DNA of 37,123 bases from an uncultured Lachnospiraceae bacterium. Lineage in GTDB: Bacteria > Bacillota > Clostridia > Lachnospirales > Anaerotignaceae. The stretch spans positions 1 to 37,123 of the forward strand of contig CALWSX010000164.1 in the NCBI GenBank assembly GCA_944384285.1, written 5' to 3'. Shown in pieces: positions 23,976 to 32,606 of the stretch. Below the pieces are notes generated by a model. It did not search any database. It was not told the DNA's origin and worked only from the letters and a program-made list of their open reading frames with translations. The position numbers were made by a program, and so were the translations under genes. How positions within the stretch are numbered: position 1 is the stretch's first letter; every line of letters begins with the position of its first letter.

Positions 23976-25316
23976 ATTTTTTCGTTTTTTCTCAAGTATT
24001 ATAAAATATATTATGCTTATTAAAAGTGAAAATACAGCAGCAACAGGTGCAGCAAGTCCCATTTCAAACATAGAAACATCTGGTTTTTTACTCATCAAAA
24101 GTGAAAAAGGAACTCGTACTAAAAAGGCAGCTATTAAAGATTGCATCATAACAAAAAATGTTTTACCATTTCCGTTAAAATATCCTAAAAGACAAAATGT
24201 TGTTGAACAAATAATGCTTTCTATTGCGGTAGCCCGCAAAAATTCTTTACCTTCTGCAATAACTGCTGCATCTTTAGTAAAAAGTGATATTAATATGCTT
24301 CCTTTGAAATATGCGAAAAGACCTATTGAAAGACCGCATATAAATGATATCATAACTCCGTATAACAAAGCTTGTTTTGCTCTTTTATACTGTTTTGCAC
24401 CTATATTCTGGGCTGTAAAAGCTGAAATAGATGACATAAACGAAAGAGGTATCATAAGCATAATAATTACGGCTTTTTCGGCTACTCCAACACCAGCAGA
24501 ACGTGTAAGACCTAAACCGTTTACAATAGCAATTATAATTAAAAACGATGTATGTGATAAAACATCTTGAAAAGCAATAGGTGAACCTAATCTTAAAATT
24601 CTTAATGACTTGGTTTTATCAAATCTTATAAATGTTTTATTAAATTTAAAAGGAAGTTCTTTTTTACGTATTATAATATATGATAAAATTACGCTTATCG
24701 CCTGGGCAAGAACTGTAGCTATTGCAGCACCTGCTGTGTTAAGTTTAAGAACAGCCACAAAAAATAAGTCTCCAAATATATTTGCAACACAAGCAATGCT
24801 TACAAATATTAATGGTAAATTTGAATTTCCAAGCCCTCTAAAAATACTGCTTATCATATTATAAGCAACAATAAACACAGCGCCTAAAGAACAAATTAAA
24901 ACATAGTTATATGCTTTTTCAATGGCTTCAGGGGGCGTCTGCATAAAAATAACTGCTGTTCTGGAAAATGATACACATATAATTGTAAGAACTATTGCAA
25001 GAACAGTAAAAAGGAATATACCACTTCCAATAGTCTTGCCTGCATCATCATACTTTTTCATACCGATATATTGGCCTGTAAGTACCGTAATACCCATTGT
25101 TAAACCGGTGATAAAGCCTGTTACGGTCTGCATAAGCTGGCTTCCTATTGCAACTGCAGAAACATCGGCAGATGTTCCAAATCTTCCAACTATAAGCAAG
25201 TCTATAGCACCATATAATGATTGAATCATCAGAGATAAAAGTATAGGAAGTGAAAATTTTATTAAAGGTTTTAATATTTTTCCTTCTGTATAATTTATAA
25301 CTACACTATTGCTCAT
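23958..25316 (-). CDS. MATE-family efflux transporter (second copy)
   Basis: 452-residue MATE family exporter with about twelve membrane segments. The first repeat has FSLPILLSLMIQSLYGAIDL with IVGRFG, and the second has RLGSPIAFQDVLSHTSFLII. It is clearly diverged from the MATE gene at 7712-9076, so this is not a recent duplication. GAGGAG lies upstream of the ATG. It is transcribed alone, after the hairpin that follows the DUF4446 gene. The substrate is not evident and no regulator gene is adjacent. Confidence 0.92.
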   Translation of the reverse strand: MSNSVVINYTEGKILKPLIKFSLPILLSLMIQSLYGAIDLLIVGRFGTSADVSAVAIGSQLMQTVTGFITGLTMGITVLTGQYIGMKKYDDAGKTIGSGIFLFTVLAIVLTIICVSFSRTAVIFMQTPPEAIEKAYNYVLICSLGAVFIVAYNMISSIFRGLGNSNLPLIFVSIACVANIFGDLFFVAVLKLNTAGAAIATVLAQAISVILSYIIIRKKELPFKFNKTFIRFDKTKSLRILRLGSPIAFQDVLSHTSFLIIIAIVNGLGLTRSAGVGVAEKAVIIMLMIPLSFMSSISAFTAQNIGAKQYKRAKQALLYGVMISFICGLSIGLFAYFKGSILISLFTKDAAVIAEGKEFLRATAIESIICSTTFCLLGYFNGNGKTFFVMMQSLIAAFLVRVPFSLLMSKKPDVSMFEMGLAAPVAAVFSLLISIIYFIILEKKRKNKNLLA

Positions 25317-25337
25317 ATATGCTCCTCTATTAAATAT

Positions 25338-25362
25338 AACCGCAACAAAAATTGTTGCGGTT
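25338..25362 (-). terminator. Hairpin between the DUF4446 gene and the second MATE gene
   Basis: AACCGCAACAA (25338-25348) / TTGTTGCGGTT (25352-25362) is an eleven-base-pair perfect stem just after the DUF4446 stop on the minus strand. The following sequence is only moderately T-rich, so termination may be partial. Confidence 0.65.
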
Positions 25363-25389
25363 TAAATATAATAATCTTATTGTTCTGTA

Positions 25390-26172
25390 CTAGTTTTCTT
25401 TAGTAGTTTCTTCGTTTTGATTTATATTTTCATTTTCGATTTCATCATTGTTTTTATTGTCTTCATTTTCTTCAATGTCTTCAATATCATCATCTTTGTC
25501 TATTATTATATCCTTATCACGGCCATAAAATTCAGCAATTTTGACATCATTATAATATAAATCATCTTCTGTTATTCGTCTTACTTTTTGTTTTACTTTG
25601 TAAAGTTTTATTTTTCTTTCAAATACAGGACGTTCATATAAAATTTTAAGATCTTCTTCACTTAAAGGTTTTCTTGCATTTTCTTTAGCGAGTTCAATAG
25701 CTTTTATTTCTTCATCACTTAATACATATCTGCTTACACCCATAACAATAGGTTTTGCGTAAGTGAAAGAACCTGTACGGCTATGAATTCCGGTAATAAC
25801 AATTCCGTTATCACCGTTATCAAGTATAGCGACAGAAAACGAAAGATTTCCGCCCATATCTCCAAAAGGATTATATCTTATTATTCCAATTTTTTGGAGA
25901 CATGCATCTTGTCTTTGCATAACTTCTTTTTGAAGTTTTATAAGATCGCCGTATTTTAATTCAAGAGCTGTAATTCTGTCAATAAAGTCATTTATATTAT
26001 TTTGAAATTTCCTAGAAAAAATTGAATTTTCACCTGTAAAATGGCTTAAACTTTTTTCTAATTTAGATATTTTCAAAAAAAGATAAACAAAAATTATAAT
26101 AATAAGGACAATAAAAACACATATCAAAGCGAAAATGACATCTCTGCCAATAGCGTTTAAAATATTATTCAT
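25390..26172 (-). CDS. DUF4446 family membrane-anchored protein next to parB
   Basis: 260-residue protein with one N-terminal membrane segment (about 13-34), a coiled-coil stretch (about 35-90) and a core resembling DUF4446: IGIIRYNPFGDMGGNLSFSV, AILDNGDNGIVITGIHSR and SRYVLSDEEIKAI. The function of DUF4446 is not established, but these genes are often found directly after parB in clostridia. This copy carries about 100 extra residues at the C-terminus, ending in a strongly acidic Asp/Glu/Asn tail (about 220-260). GAGGAG precedes the ATG, five bases after parB, so it is co-transcribed with the segregation genes. Confidence 0.8.
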   Translation of the reverse strand: MNNILNAIGRDVIFALICVFIVLIIIIFVYLFLKISKLEKSLSHFTGENSIFSRKFQNNINDFIDRITALELKYGDLIKLQKEVMQRQDACLQKIGIIRYNPFGDMGGNLSFSVAILDNGDNGIVITGIHSRTGSFTYAKPIVMGVSRYVLSDEEIKAIELAKENARKPLSEEDLKILYERPVFERKIKLYKVKQKVRRITEDDLYYNDVKIAEFYGRDKDIIIDKDDDIEDIEENEDNKNNDEIENENINQNEETTKEN

Positions 26173-26177
26173 TTATT

Positions 26178-27077
26178 TTACTCCTCATTTATTTTATTAA
26201 AAATACAAAGAAGTCTGTCAAGTTCTTCTTCGGAATAATATTCTATTTCGATTTTTCCTTTGTTTTTATTTTTAGAAAGATTAACTTTAGTGCCAAGTAT
26301 ATTTTTTAATTTGTCTTCTATGTCTTTAATATACTTAGCTTTTTTAACAGGTAATTTTTCTGTTTTAGGCTTGTCTTGATTTAAACTCTGTACTAATTTT
26401 TCAAGTTGGCGTACATTTAAACCTTCTTCAATTACTTTTTCAGCAATTTCAAACTGTAAGTCATTATCAGAAACAGAAAGTAATGCTCTTCCATGACCAT
26501 TAGAGAGTTTACCGTCTTTTACAAAATCAATAACTCTTTTATCAAGATTTAAAAGTCTTAAAGTATTTGTAACTGCACTTCTACTTTTTCCTACATTTTT
26601 AGCTATATCTTCCTGAGTATATCCATATTTTTCAGATAATTTTTTGTAACTTTCAGCCTCTTCAATAGGATTTAAGTCTTCTCTTTGTATATTTTCGATT
26701 AAAGATATTTCAAAAGCAGTTTCCTCACTAAATTCTTTAACTATAGCAGGAATTTTTTTTAGTCCGGCAATTTTTGAGGCTCTGAAACGTCTTTCTCCGG
26801 CTATAATTTCATATCTGTCATCTAATTTTTTAAGGAGTATAGGCTGAAGTACGCCGTGGACTTTTATAGAGTTTGACAATTCCAAGAGAGCATTTTCATC
26901 AAAATTTTTTCGTGGTTGATTTTTGTTTGGCTGAATTAAGCCAATTTCAATTTCAACAATACCATTATCTGATTGGTTAGTATTTTTTATATCATTAAGC
27001 TGGTCATTTATTAAAGCATCAAGACCTTTTCCCTTAATTCCTAAACCTCTTTTTATACCTGTTTTTGTACTTGCCAA
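26178..27077 (-). CDS. parB: Chromosome partitioning protein ParB (Spo0J)
   Basis: 299-residue CTP-dependent DNA clamp that loads at parS and spreads. The N-terminus has GLGKGL-like GIKGKGLDALI, by which ParB stimulates ParA. The CTP-binding core shows VLQPILLK and GERRFRA (94-100). The helix-turn-helix YTQEDIAKNVGKSRSAVTN lies at about 152-170. The C-terminal dimer domain ends at the last residues. The start is TTG one base after the parA stop, with AAGGAG ten bases before it. Three parS sites lie within 4 kb upstream. Confidence 0.96.
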   Translation of the reverse strand: MASTKTGIKRGLGIKGKGLDALINDQLNDIKNTNQSDNGIVEIEIGLIQPNKNQPRKNFDENALLELSNSIKVHGVLQPILLKKLDDRYEIIAGERRFRASKIAGLKKIPAIVKEFSEETAFEISLIENIQREDLNPIEEAESYKKLSEKYGYTQEDIAKNVGKSRSAVTNTLRLLNLDKRVIDFVKDGKLSNGHGRALLSVSDNDLQFEIAEKVIEEGLNVRQLEKLVQSLNQDKPKTEKLPVKKAKYIKDIEDKLKNILGTKVNLSKNKNKGKIEIEYYSEEELDRLLCIFNKINEE

Positions 27078-27078
27078 C

Positions 27079-27852
27079 TCAACTCCACTCCTTTTCTATA
27101 ACTTCATCTGCCAAAGCACTGTAGCTTTCGGCTCCCTTACTTTTAGGATCATAAAAATTTATAGGTAACCCGTGACTTGGGGCTTCTCCAAGACGCACAT
27201 TACGAGGGATAACAGATTTATAAACGTTTGTTCCGAGACTTTTTTTGACCTGTTCAACAACTTCAAGAGAAAGATTTGTTCTTGCATCAAACATTGTAAA
27301 AACAATTCCTTCAATTTCAAGGTGCTCATTAAGACGTTTTTTAACAAGTGAGATTGTATGTAAAAGCTGTTCAAGACCTTCAAGCGCAAAATACTCACAC
27401 TGGATAGGGACTAAAACAGTATCAGATGCTGTAAGAGCATTAATTGTAATCAAATTGAGCGAAGGTGGACAGTCAATTATAATAAAGTCATAATCATTAA
27501 TTATTTTATTAATAGAATCTTTAAGTATGTATTCTCTGTTTTCCACACCGATAAGTTCTATTTCTGCTCCGGAAAGGTTCATATTTGACGGAACAACAAA
27601 AAGGTTTTCAAAATCTGTTTTAAAAATTACCTCATTTAATTCATTTTCACCTAAAAATACTGTATATAAAGTATTTGTAAGTTCATTTTTATTAAGACCG
27701 ACACCGCTTGTACTGTTGCCCTGAGGGTCAGCATCAATAAGAAGAACTTTTTTCCCCTTTTCAGCAAGACAAGAAGACAAATTTATACTTGTGGTAGTTT
27801 TTCCAACCCCGCCTTTTTGGTTAGCAACAGATATTATTCTACATTTAGACAA
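27079..27852 (-). CDS. parA: Chromosome partitioning ATPase ParA (Soj)
   Basis: 257-residue Walker-type ATPase whose ATP dimer binds DNA. It moves origins with ParB and, as Soj in B. subtilis, regulates DnaA. The deviant Walker A is KGGVGKTT (13-20) with the signature Lys. Walker A' is LLIDADPQGN, and Walker B is FIIIDCPPSL. The start codon is TTG at 27852, six bases after GGGGTGAG. A perfect parS site is 45 bases upstream, before the lipid kinase stop, so ParB bound there could affect this transcript. Confidence 0.96.
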   Translation of the reverse strand: MSKCRIISVANQKGGVGKTTTSINLSSCLAEKGKKVLLIDADPQGNSTSGVGLNKNELTNTLYTVFLGENELNEVIFKTDFENLFVVPSNMNLSGAEIELIGVENREYILKDSINKIINDYDFIIIDCPPSLNLITINALTASDTVLVPIQCEYFALEGLEQLLHTISLVKKRLNEHLEIEGIVFTMFDARTNLSLEVVEQVKKSLGTNVYKSVIPRNVRLGEAPSHGLPINFYDPKSKGAESYSALADEVIEKEWS

Positions 27853-27896
27853 ACAACACTCACCCCTTTTGTGTTATTTAAAAGTATACCCTTAAA

Positions 27897-27912
27897 TGTT
27901 TCACGTGAAACA
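27897..27912. promoter_or_regulatory. parS site 1 (centromere-like ParB site)
   Basis: TGTTTCACGTGAAACA, the perfect 16-base consensus palindrome, lies in the gap between the lipid kinase gene and parA. Confidence 0.97.
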
Positions 27913-27915
27913 TAA

Positions 27916-28815
27916 TTAATCAAAAAAGTTTCCGATAATAGTAAGGCATTTTGGTACAACATTAACTTCAATAGGCATATAAGGACCTGCCTCACCATCA
28001 ATGTTGGTTTCAGCAAGATCTTTTCTGTCACTTAAACATTCTATTTTTACGTAATTATCTCTGAAAAACAATATATTATTGTTATTATAATCGCCCTTCA
28101 TAAGCTTAAGGAATATTAATGCAAGCTCATATACAGGAGCATTTTTTACTGCAATAAAATCAAAAACACCATCATCAATTTTTGCTGTAGGTGATAAATT
28201 TTCAAAACTTCCGGCTCCTGAGCTGTTGAGCATTACAAAAAGAAGAAAGTTATCTATAATAGTTTCTTTTGAATTGGTGATTTTAAGAGGTATAGGACAG
28301 AAATTAGGAATTTGTTCTATACCTTTTATATAATATGCAAGTTTACCAAAGGCATTTTTAAAATCGTTGTTAATATGCTGAGAAACATTTGATAAAAGAC
28401 CTCCACCGCATACATTAATAAAATATCTTCCGTTTACGTTTCCAAGGTCAATTCTTTTTGTTTTACAATCGGTTATAATTTTGCATACATGTTTTATATC
28501 GTCTTTTGGAAGTTTTAAATATGTGGCAAAATCATTTGCTGTGCCGGAAGGTATAATGCCAACAGGAATATCTAAACCCCTGTGCATTAATGCATCAATA
28601 ACAATATTTATTGTTCCGTCACCACCTGATGCAACAATTATGTCATAATTGTCGTCCATTTCCATAATATGTTCTTTTATATCGCCGTAACGTACACTTC
28701 TGAAAAAAGAAACTTCATATCCGCTCTCTTGAAAATATTTTATAACTGAATCAAGTTTAGTTTTAAAAGATTTATTTCCCGAGTAAGGGTTATAAAAAAG
28801 CTTTATCTTTTTCAT
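27916..28815 (-). CDS. YegS/DgkB-type lipid kinase
   Basis: 299-residue soluble kinase of the diacylglycerol kinase catalytic-domain family, which phosphorylates diacylglycerol or related lipids at the membrane face and recycles them into phospholipid synthesis. The nucleotide-binding motif is SGGDGTINIVIDAL (GGDGT at 64-68), preceded by FYNPYSGN. Mid-protein VGIIPSGTANDFA is the second conserved motif, and the C-terminal sandwich includes VCGGGLLSNV. Substrate (diacylglycerol against sphingosine-like lipids) is not resolved. An AGGAG site precedes the ATG. It follows argS by 30 bases. Confidence 0.9.
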   Translation of the reverse strand: MKKIKLFYNPYSGNKSFKTKLDSVIKYFQESGYEVSFFRSVRYGDIKEHIMEMDDNYDIIVASGGDGTINIVIDALMHRGLDIPVGIIPSGTANDFATYLKLPKDDIKHVCKIITDCKTKRIDLGNVNGRYFINVCGGGLLSNVSQHINNDFKNAFGKLAYYIKGIEQIPNFCPIPLKITNSKETIIDNFLLFVMLNSSGAGSFENLSPTAKIDDGVFDFIAVKNAPVYELALIFLKLMKGDYNNNNILFFRDNYVKIECLSDRKDLAETNIDGEAGPYMPIEVNVVPKCLTIIGNFFD

Positions 28816-28845
28816 AGTTTACACTCCTGTAGTTTTTTTATAATT

Positions 28846-30537
28846 TTACATTTGTTCAGGAGAATCAATTCCGAGTAATGAAAGTCCTGAAGATAAAATT
28901 GATTTAACCGCAAGAACAAGTGCCATTCTTGAATTTTTAACATTGTCTTCACTTGTTAAAATTGGGTTATCATGATAAAACTTATTAAATGCCTGTGAAA
29001 GGTTAACAAGATAACGGCTAATTACAGATGGTTCAAATTTTTGTGCCGCATCTTCAATTTTATTAGGATATTCTTCAATAAGTTTTAAAACTTCTACAGA
29101 TGCAGAGTCTGTAAGGTGTTCATATTCTATATCATAATTTAAATCTTCGTATTTTCTTAATAAGCTGCAAGCTCTTGCATGAGTATATTGTACATAAGGT
29201 CCTGTTTCACCTTCAAAATTAAGCATTTTTTCCCATGAGAAAAGAACGTCTTTAATTCTTGTGTTGTAAAGGTCATTAAATATAACAGCACCAATACCTA
29301 CCTGTTTTGCAACAAGTTCTTTGTTAGGAAGATCAGGATTTTTAGATTCTATAATTTTTTTAGTTTCATTTATTGCCTGGTTTAATAAGTCTTCCATAAG
29401 AACAACGTTTCCGCTTCTTGTAGAAAGTTTACCATTTTCAAGTGAAACAAGTCCAAAAGGAACGTGTACTAAATCTTTAGCCCAATCATTTCCCATTTTT
29501 TCAATAACTTTAAACCATTGTTTAAAGTGTAAATTCTGGTCGAGAGCAGTAACATAAATTGCTTTGTCAAAGTTATAAGTATTTTTTCTGTAAATTGCGG
29601 CTGTAATATCACGTGTTGCATATAATGTACCGCCATCTTTACGAAGAATAAGGCAAGGAGGCATATCTTCATCTGAGAGGTCAACAATCATAGCCCCTTC
29701 GCTTTCCTGTAAAAGATTTTTTTCTTTTAATTCTTCAATAATAGCGTCCATTTTGTCATTGTAAAAACTTTCGCCTGTATAAGCGTCAAATTTAACACCA
29801 AGCATATCATATACTCTGTCAAATTCTTTAATGCTTATATCATAAAACCATTTCCAAAGACGGATAGCTTCTTCGTCATTTTCCTGCATTTTTACAAACC
29901 AACTTCTTGCCTCATCATCAAGAGATGGATTTTTCTTAGCTTCATCATGGAAAAGAACATAAATTCTCATAAGTTCAGTAATTCCGTTTTCAATTACGGC
30001 CTGTTCTGAGCCCCAGTTTTTGTATGCAACAATAAGTTTTCCAAACTGTGTTCCCCAGTCTCCCAAATGGTTAATACCGTAGCATTTGTATCCAAGCTTT
30101 GTGTAGATATTGTAAATAGCATTTCCAATAACTGTTGAACGTAAATGTCCTACATGGAAAGGTTTTGCAATATTAGGTGAAGAATAGTCAATTACAATAT
30201 TTTTTCCCTCACCAATATTAGACTCACCGTAAGCTTTTGGATCACATAAAACTTTGCTTAAAACACTTTGAGCGTAATAAGCTTTTTCTGTAAAGAAATT
30301 TAAATATGGTCCGGCACATTCAATGTGATTAATAAAAGCCGGTTTTGTTATTTTTTCAGAAAGTTCCTGTGCGATTTGTGCAGGAGCTTTTCTGAAAGCT
30401 TTTGCAAGTTTAAAGCAAGGAAAAGCATAGTCTCCCATATTAGGATTTGGTGGAATCTCTATAGCGGACATAATGTCAGCAGTATCAAGTCCGCTAACAT
30501 GTCCAATTATCTTTGCAATTTCAAATTTATAGTCCAT
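28846..30537 (-). CDS. argS: Arginyl-tRNA synthetase
   Basis: 563-residue class I aminoacyl-tRNA synthetase that charges tRNA-Arg. The N-terminal Add1 domain spans about 1-105. The HIGH motif is HVGH (128-131) in YSSPNIAKPFHVGHLRST. The KMSKS-equivalent region is GKLSTRSGNVV, lacking a canonical second Lys, as in many ArgRS. The C-terminal anticodon-binding DALR domain ends the protein. Ribosome site AAAGGGG is 12 bases before the ATG, rather distant. No T-box leader is visible; the upstream gap instead carries two parS sites. Confidence 0.96.
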   Translation of the reverse strand: MDYKFEIAKIIGHVSGLDTADIMSAIEIPPNPNMGDYAFPCFKLAKAFRKAPAQIAQELSEKITKPAFINHIECAGPYLNFFTEKAYYAQSVLSKVLCDPKAYGESNIGEGKNIVIDYSSPNIAKPFHVGHLRSTVIGNAIYNIYTKLGYKCYGINHLGDWGTQFGKLIVAYKNWGSEQAVIENGITELMRIYVLFHDEAKKNPSLDDEARSWFVKMQENDEEAIRLWKWFYDISIKEFDRVYDMLGVKFDAYTGESFYNDKMDAIIEELKEKNLLQESEGAMIVDLSDEDMPPCLILRKDGGTLYATRDITAAIYRKNTYNFDKAIYVTALDQNLHFKQWFKVIEKMGNDWAKDLVHVPFGLVSLENGKLSTRSGNVVLMEDLLNQAINETKKIIESKNPDLPNKELVAKQVGIGAVIFNDLYNTRIKDVLFSWEKMLNFEGETGPYVQYTHARACSLLRKYEDLNYDIEYEHLTDSASVEVLKLIEEYPNKIEDAAQKFEPSVISRYLVNLSQAFNKFYHDNPILTSEDNVKNSRMALVLAVKSILSSGLSLLGIDSPEQM

Positions 30538-30585
30538 TTTGGATATTAAACCCCTTTCAAGTTGTGTAACATATTCAATATTAAT

Positions 30586-30614
30586 AATTTATCACACTTA
30601 TATGTAAAAAGCAA
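30586..30614 (-). promoter_or_regulatory. Probable promoter of argS and the par cluster
   Basis: On the minus strand, -35 TTGCTT (30609-30614), a 17-base spacer and -10 TAAATT (30586-30591). It is the only promoter I can find before argS, so argS, the lipid kinase, parA, parB and DUF4446 may share it. Confidence 0.5.
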
Positions 30615-30669
30615 TAAATCACTCGAAATCTAAAGGGATTTTTCATAAATAATTTGTTTTTTATAAAAA

Positions 30670-30685
30670 TGTTTCACGTGAAACA
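30670..30685. promoter_or_regulatory. parS site 2
   Basis: Perfect TGTTTCACGTGAAACA in the gap between spoVAE and argS. Confidence 0.97.
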
Positions 30686-30716
30686 TAATATTAATTAATA
30701 AAGAAAAGAGTTAATG

Positions 30717-30732
30717 TGTTTCACGTGAAACA
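30717..30732. promoter_or_regulatory. parS site 3
   Basis: Perfect TGTTTCACGTGAAACA, starting 47 bases after parS site 2, in the same gap. Paired sites at this distance would form a strong ParB loading region. Confidence 0.97.
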
Positions 30733-30773
30733 TATATATTTTAGAACTATATTTTATATATACGTATAATATT

Positions 30774-31127
30774 TTATTTTTCTTTAGGTTCAAAAATTAT
30801 GGCACAAATAAAAGATGTAATTACAGCAACACTAAGCCCTCCGGCAGCGGCTCTAAGTCCACCTGTAACAATGCCAAAAGCACCTATTTTATCAACTTCT
30901 TCAATAACACCTTTTGCAAGATTATATCCAAAGCCTGTTAATGGTGTGGTTGCACCTGCGCCAAATAAATCAACAAGGTGTTTATAAATTCCCATACCTC
31001 CAAGGATACAGCCAATACAAACATAAAAAACAAGTATTCGCCCGGAAGAAAGTTTTGTTTTATCCAAAAGTATTTGAGCTATAAGACAAATAAATCCTCC
31101 AAATAGAAAAGCTTTTAAAAATTCCAA
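30774..31127 (-). CDS. spoVAE: Stage V sporulation protein AE
   Basis: 117-residue membrane protein of the SpoVA channel, which moves Ca-dipicolinate into the forespore and releases it in germination. About four hydrophobic segments are visible. LKAFLFGGFICLIAQILLDKT and GAGATTPLTGFGYNLAKGV are typical of the SpoVAC/SpoVAE family, and SpoVAC in this operon shows the same pattern. The start codon is TTG, just after GGGAGGTGA. It is the last gene of the operon. Confidence 0.93.
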   Translation of the reverse strand: MEFLKAFLFGGFICLIAQILLDKTKLSSGRILVFYVCIGCILGGMGIYKHLVDLFGAGATTPLTGFGYNLAKGVIEEVDKIGAFGIVTGGLRAAAGGLSVAVITSFICAIIFEPKEK

Positions 31128-31139
31128 AAAATCACCTCC

Positions 31140-32146
31140 CTATGAAGAAATGCTTACAGCATGGGCCACAGCCGGTATGGAAAGTCCCTGTGCGGAAGAC
31201 ACCGGACTTAGAAGTGCGCCTGTAGGAATAAATAACATTCTTTTAATTTCGCCGCTTTTTAATTTTGGATAAAAATAAGATGCAAAAGTTACCGCAGAAC
31301 AAGCACATCCGCTTCCACCCGACAAAGTTTCTTGTCTTTCTTTATCAAATATTATTATTCCACAATCAGTATAATTTTTTCTTAAGTCATATCCTTCTTT
31401 ATACATAAGCTCAACAACTATCTGTTTCCTATATAACCTAAATCCCCTGTTGCTATTACATCGTAATAATCTGGAGAACGTTTTGTATCTTGAAAATGCG
31501 AAATAAGAGTGCTTATAGCTGCCGGAGCCATTGCTGCACCCATGTTGTTTACGTCTTTTATACCTTTGTCCACTACTTTACCAATAGTAACATCTGTAAT
31601 ATATGGGTAATTTCCGGTGTTAGACAGTAAATAAAATCCACTTCCTGTAACTGTCCATGTTGAAGAAGGCGCTCTTTGAGTTCCAAGCTGAAGAGGAAAT
31701 CTAAATTGTTTTTCAGCTGTACAAAAATGACTTGTTGCTCCGGCAATAATGTTATCTGCAAAATTTCCGTCTATTATCATACTGCCTAATGACATACTTT
31801 CTCCTATAACTGAACATGCGCCAAATAACCCAAAATAAGGTATGTTATAGTCTTTTACGCCAAAAGTCGTGCTTGTAACTTGGTTCATAAGGTCGCCGGC
31901 AAGTAAAAAGTCTATATCTTTTTCTGTTTTGCCGGACTTTTGTAAAAGAATTTCTATACTTTTCTTAATAAATTCTGATTCTGCCTGTTCCCAGCTTTCC
32001 TGTCCGCACATAGAATCATTATAACAAAAATCAAATTTTCCCTTTAAGTTACCCTCGTTTTCCTTTTTTCCGACAACAGAGGAACACTCAACGATTTTTG
32101 GCGGATTTTCAAAAAAAACAGTTTGTTTTCCAAGTCTTTTACTCAT
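31140..32146 (-). pseudogene. spoVAD: Stage V sporulation protein AD, interrupted by a one-base frameshift
   Basis: SpoVAD has a thiolase-like fold and binds dipicolinic acid. The first part (32146 to 31418, 242 residues) runs from MSKRLGKQTVFFENPP through GLFGACSVIGESM to DVIATGDLGYIGNR and then meets TAG. The rest continues in the -1 frame (IVVELMYKEGYDLRKNYTDCG..., GGSGCACSAVTFA, PTGALLSPVSSAQGLSIPAVAHAV) to 31140. Joined at about 31420-31423 it would give about 335 residues, close to B. subtilis SpoVAD (338). A single missing base, in nature or in the read, explains it. I see no slippery heptamer for programmed shifting. The start overlaps the spoVAC stop (ATGA). Confidence 0.88.
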
Positions 32147-32592
32147 ACGTTTACACTCCCGCCTCCAAAGAAATAATATATTATACCGACAAGAACCGAT
32201 GTCAGAGTTCCATACACAACAACAGGCCCTGCCAAAGTAAACATTTTTGCACCAAGGCCAAAAATAAGCCCTTCTTTTTTAAATTCAATAGATGTAGATA
32301 CCATAGAATTTGCAAAACCTGTAATAGGCACAAATGTACCTGCGCCACAAAAATAACCTATTTTTGAAAAAAGCCCAAGCCCTGTTAAAATACCTGTAAT
32401 TACAATTAATACAGAGTTGGCTAATAATGCGGATTGATCTATAGTATATCCTTTTGAAATAAAAATTCCATTTATAAATTGAGATATAACGCATATAAAA
32501 CCTCCGGAAACAAAGGCCTTTATACAATTTTTTACAGTAGGACTGTTTGGTGTTATTTTATCAACATAACTGCTGTATTTTTTATCGTCCAT
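32143..32592 (-). CDS. spoVAC: Stage V sporulation protein AC
   Basis: 149-residue inner membrane protein of the SpoVA complex; in B. subtilis SpoVAC acts as a mechanosensitive dipicolinate channel. A short soluble N-terminus (MDDKKYSSYVDKITPNSP) is followed by about four to five hydrophobic segments. KAFVSGGFICVISQF and GAGTFVPITGFANSMVS repeat the pattern seen in SpoVAE. AAGGAGG precedes the ATG, and the stop overlaps the spoVAD start. Confidence 0.95.
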   Translation of the reverse strand: MDDKKYSSYVDKITPNSPTVKNCIKAFVSGGFICVISQFINGIFISKGYTIDQSALLANSVLIVITGILTGLGLFSKIGYFCGAGTFVPITGFANSMVSTSIEFKKEGLIFGLGAKMFTLAGPVVVYGTLTSVLVGIIYYFFGGGSVNV

Positions 32593-32606
32593 ACAAACCT
32601 CCTTTT

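Noticed and set aside
24013..24570. Long plus-strand ORF (185 codons) opposite the second MATE gene
   Set aside because: It is the antisense frame of a clear MATE coding region, has no ribosome site and has low-complexity composition typical of a shadow frame.
30538..30773. T-box riboswitch before argS
   Set aside because: The gap is short and filled by parS sites; no T-box sequence, specifier stem or terminator is visible.
31418..31430. Programmed -1 frameshift in spoVAD
   Set aside because: The codons before the stop read GGA AAC AGA TAG, which is not a slippery X-XXY-YYZ heptamer, and I see no downstream stimulatory hairpin. A deletion or read error is simpler.
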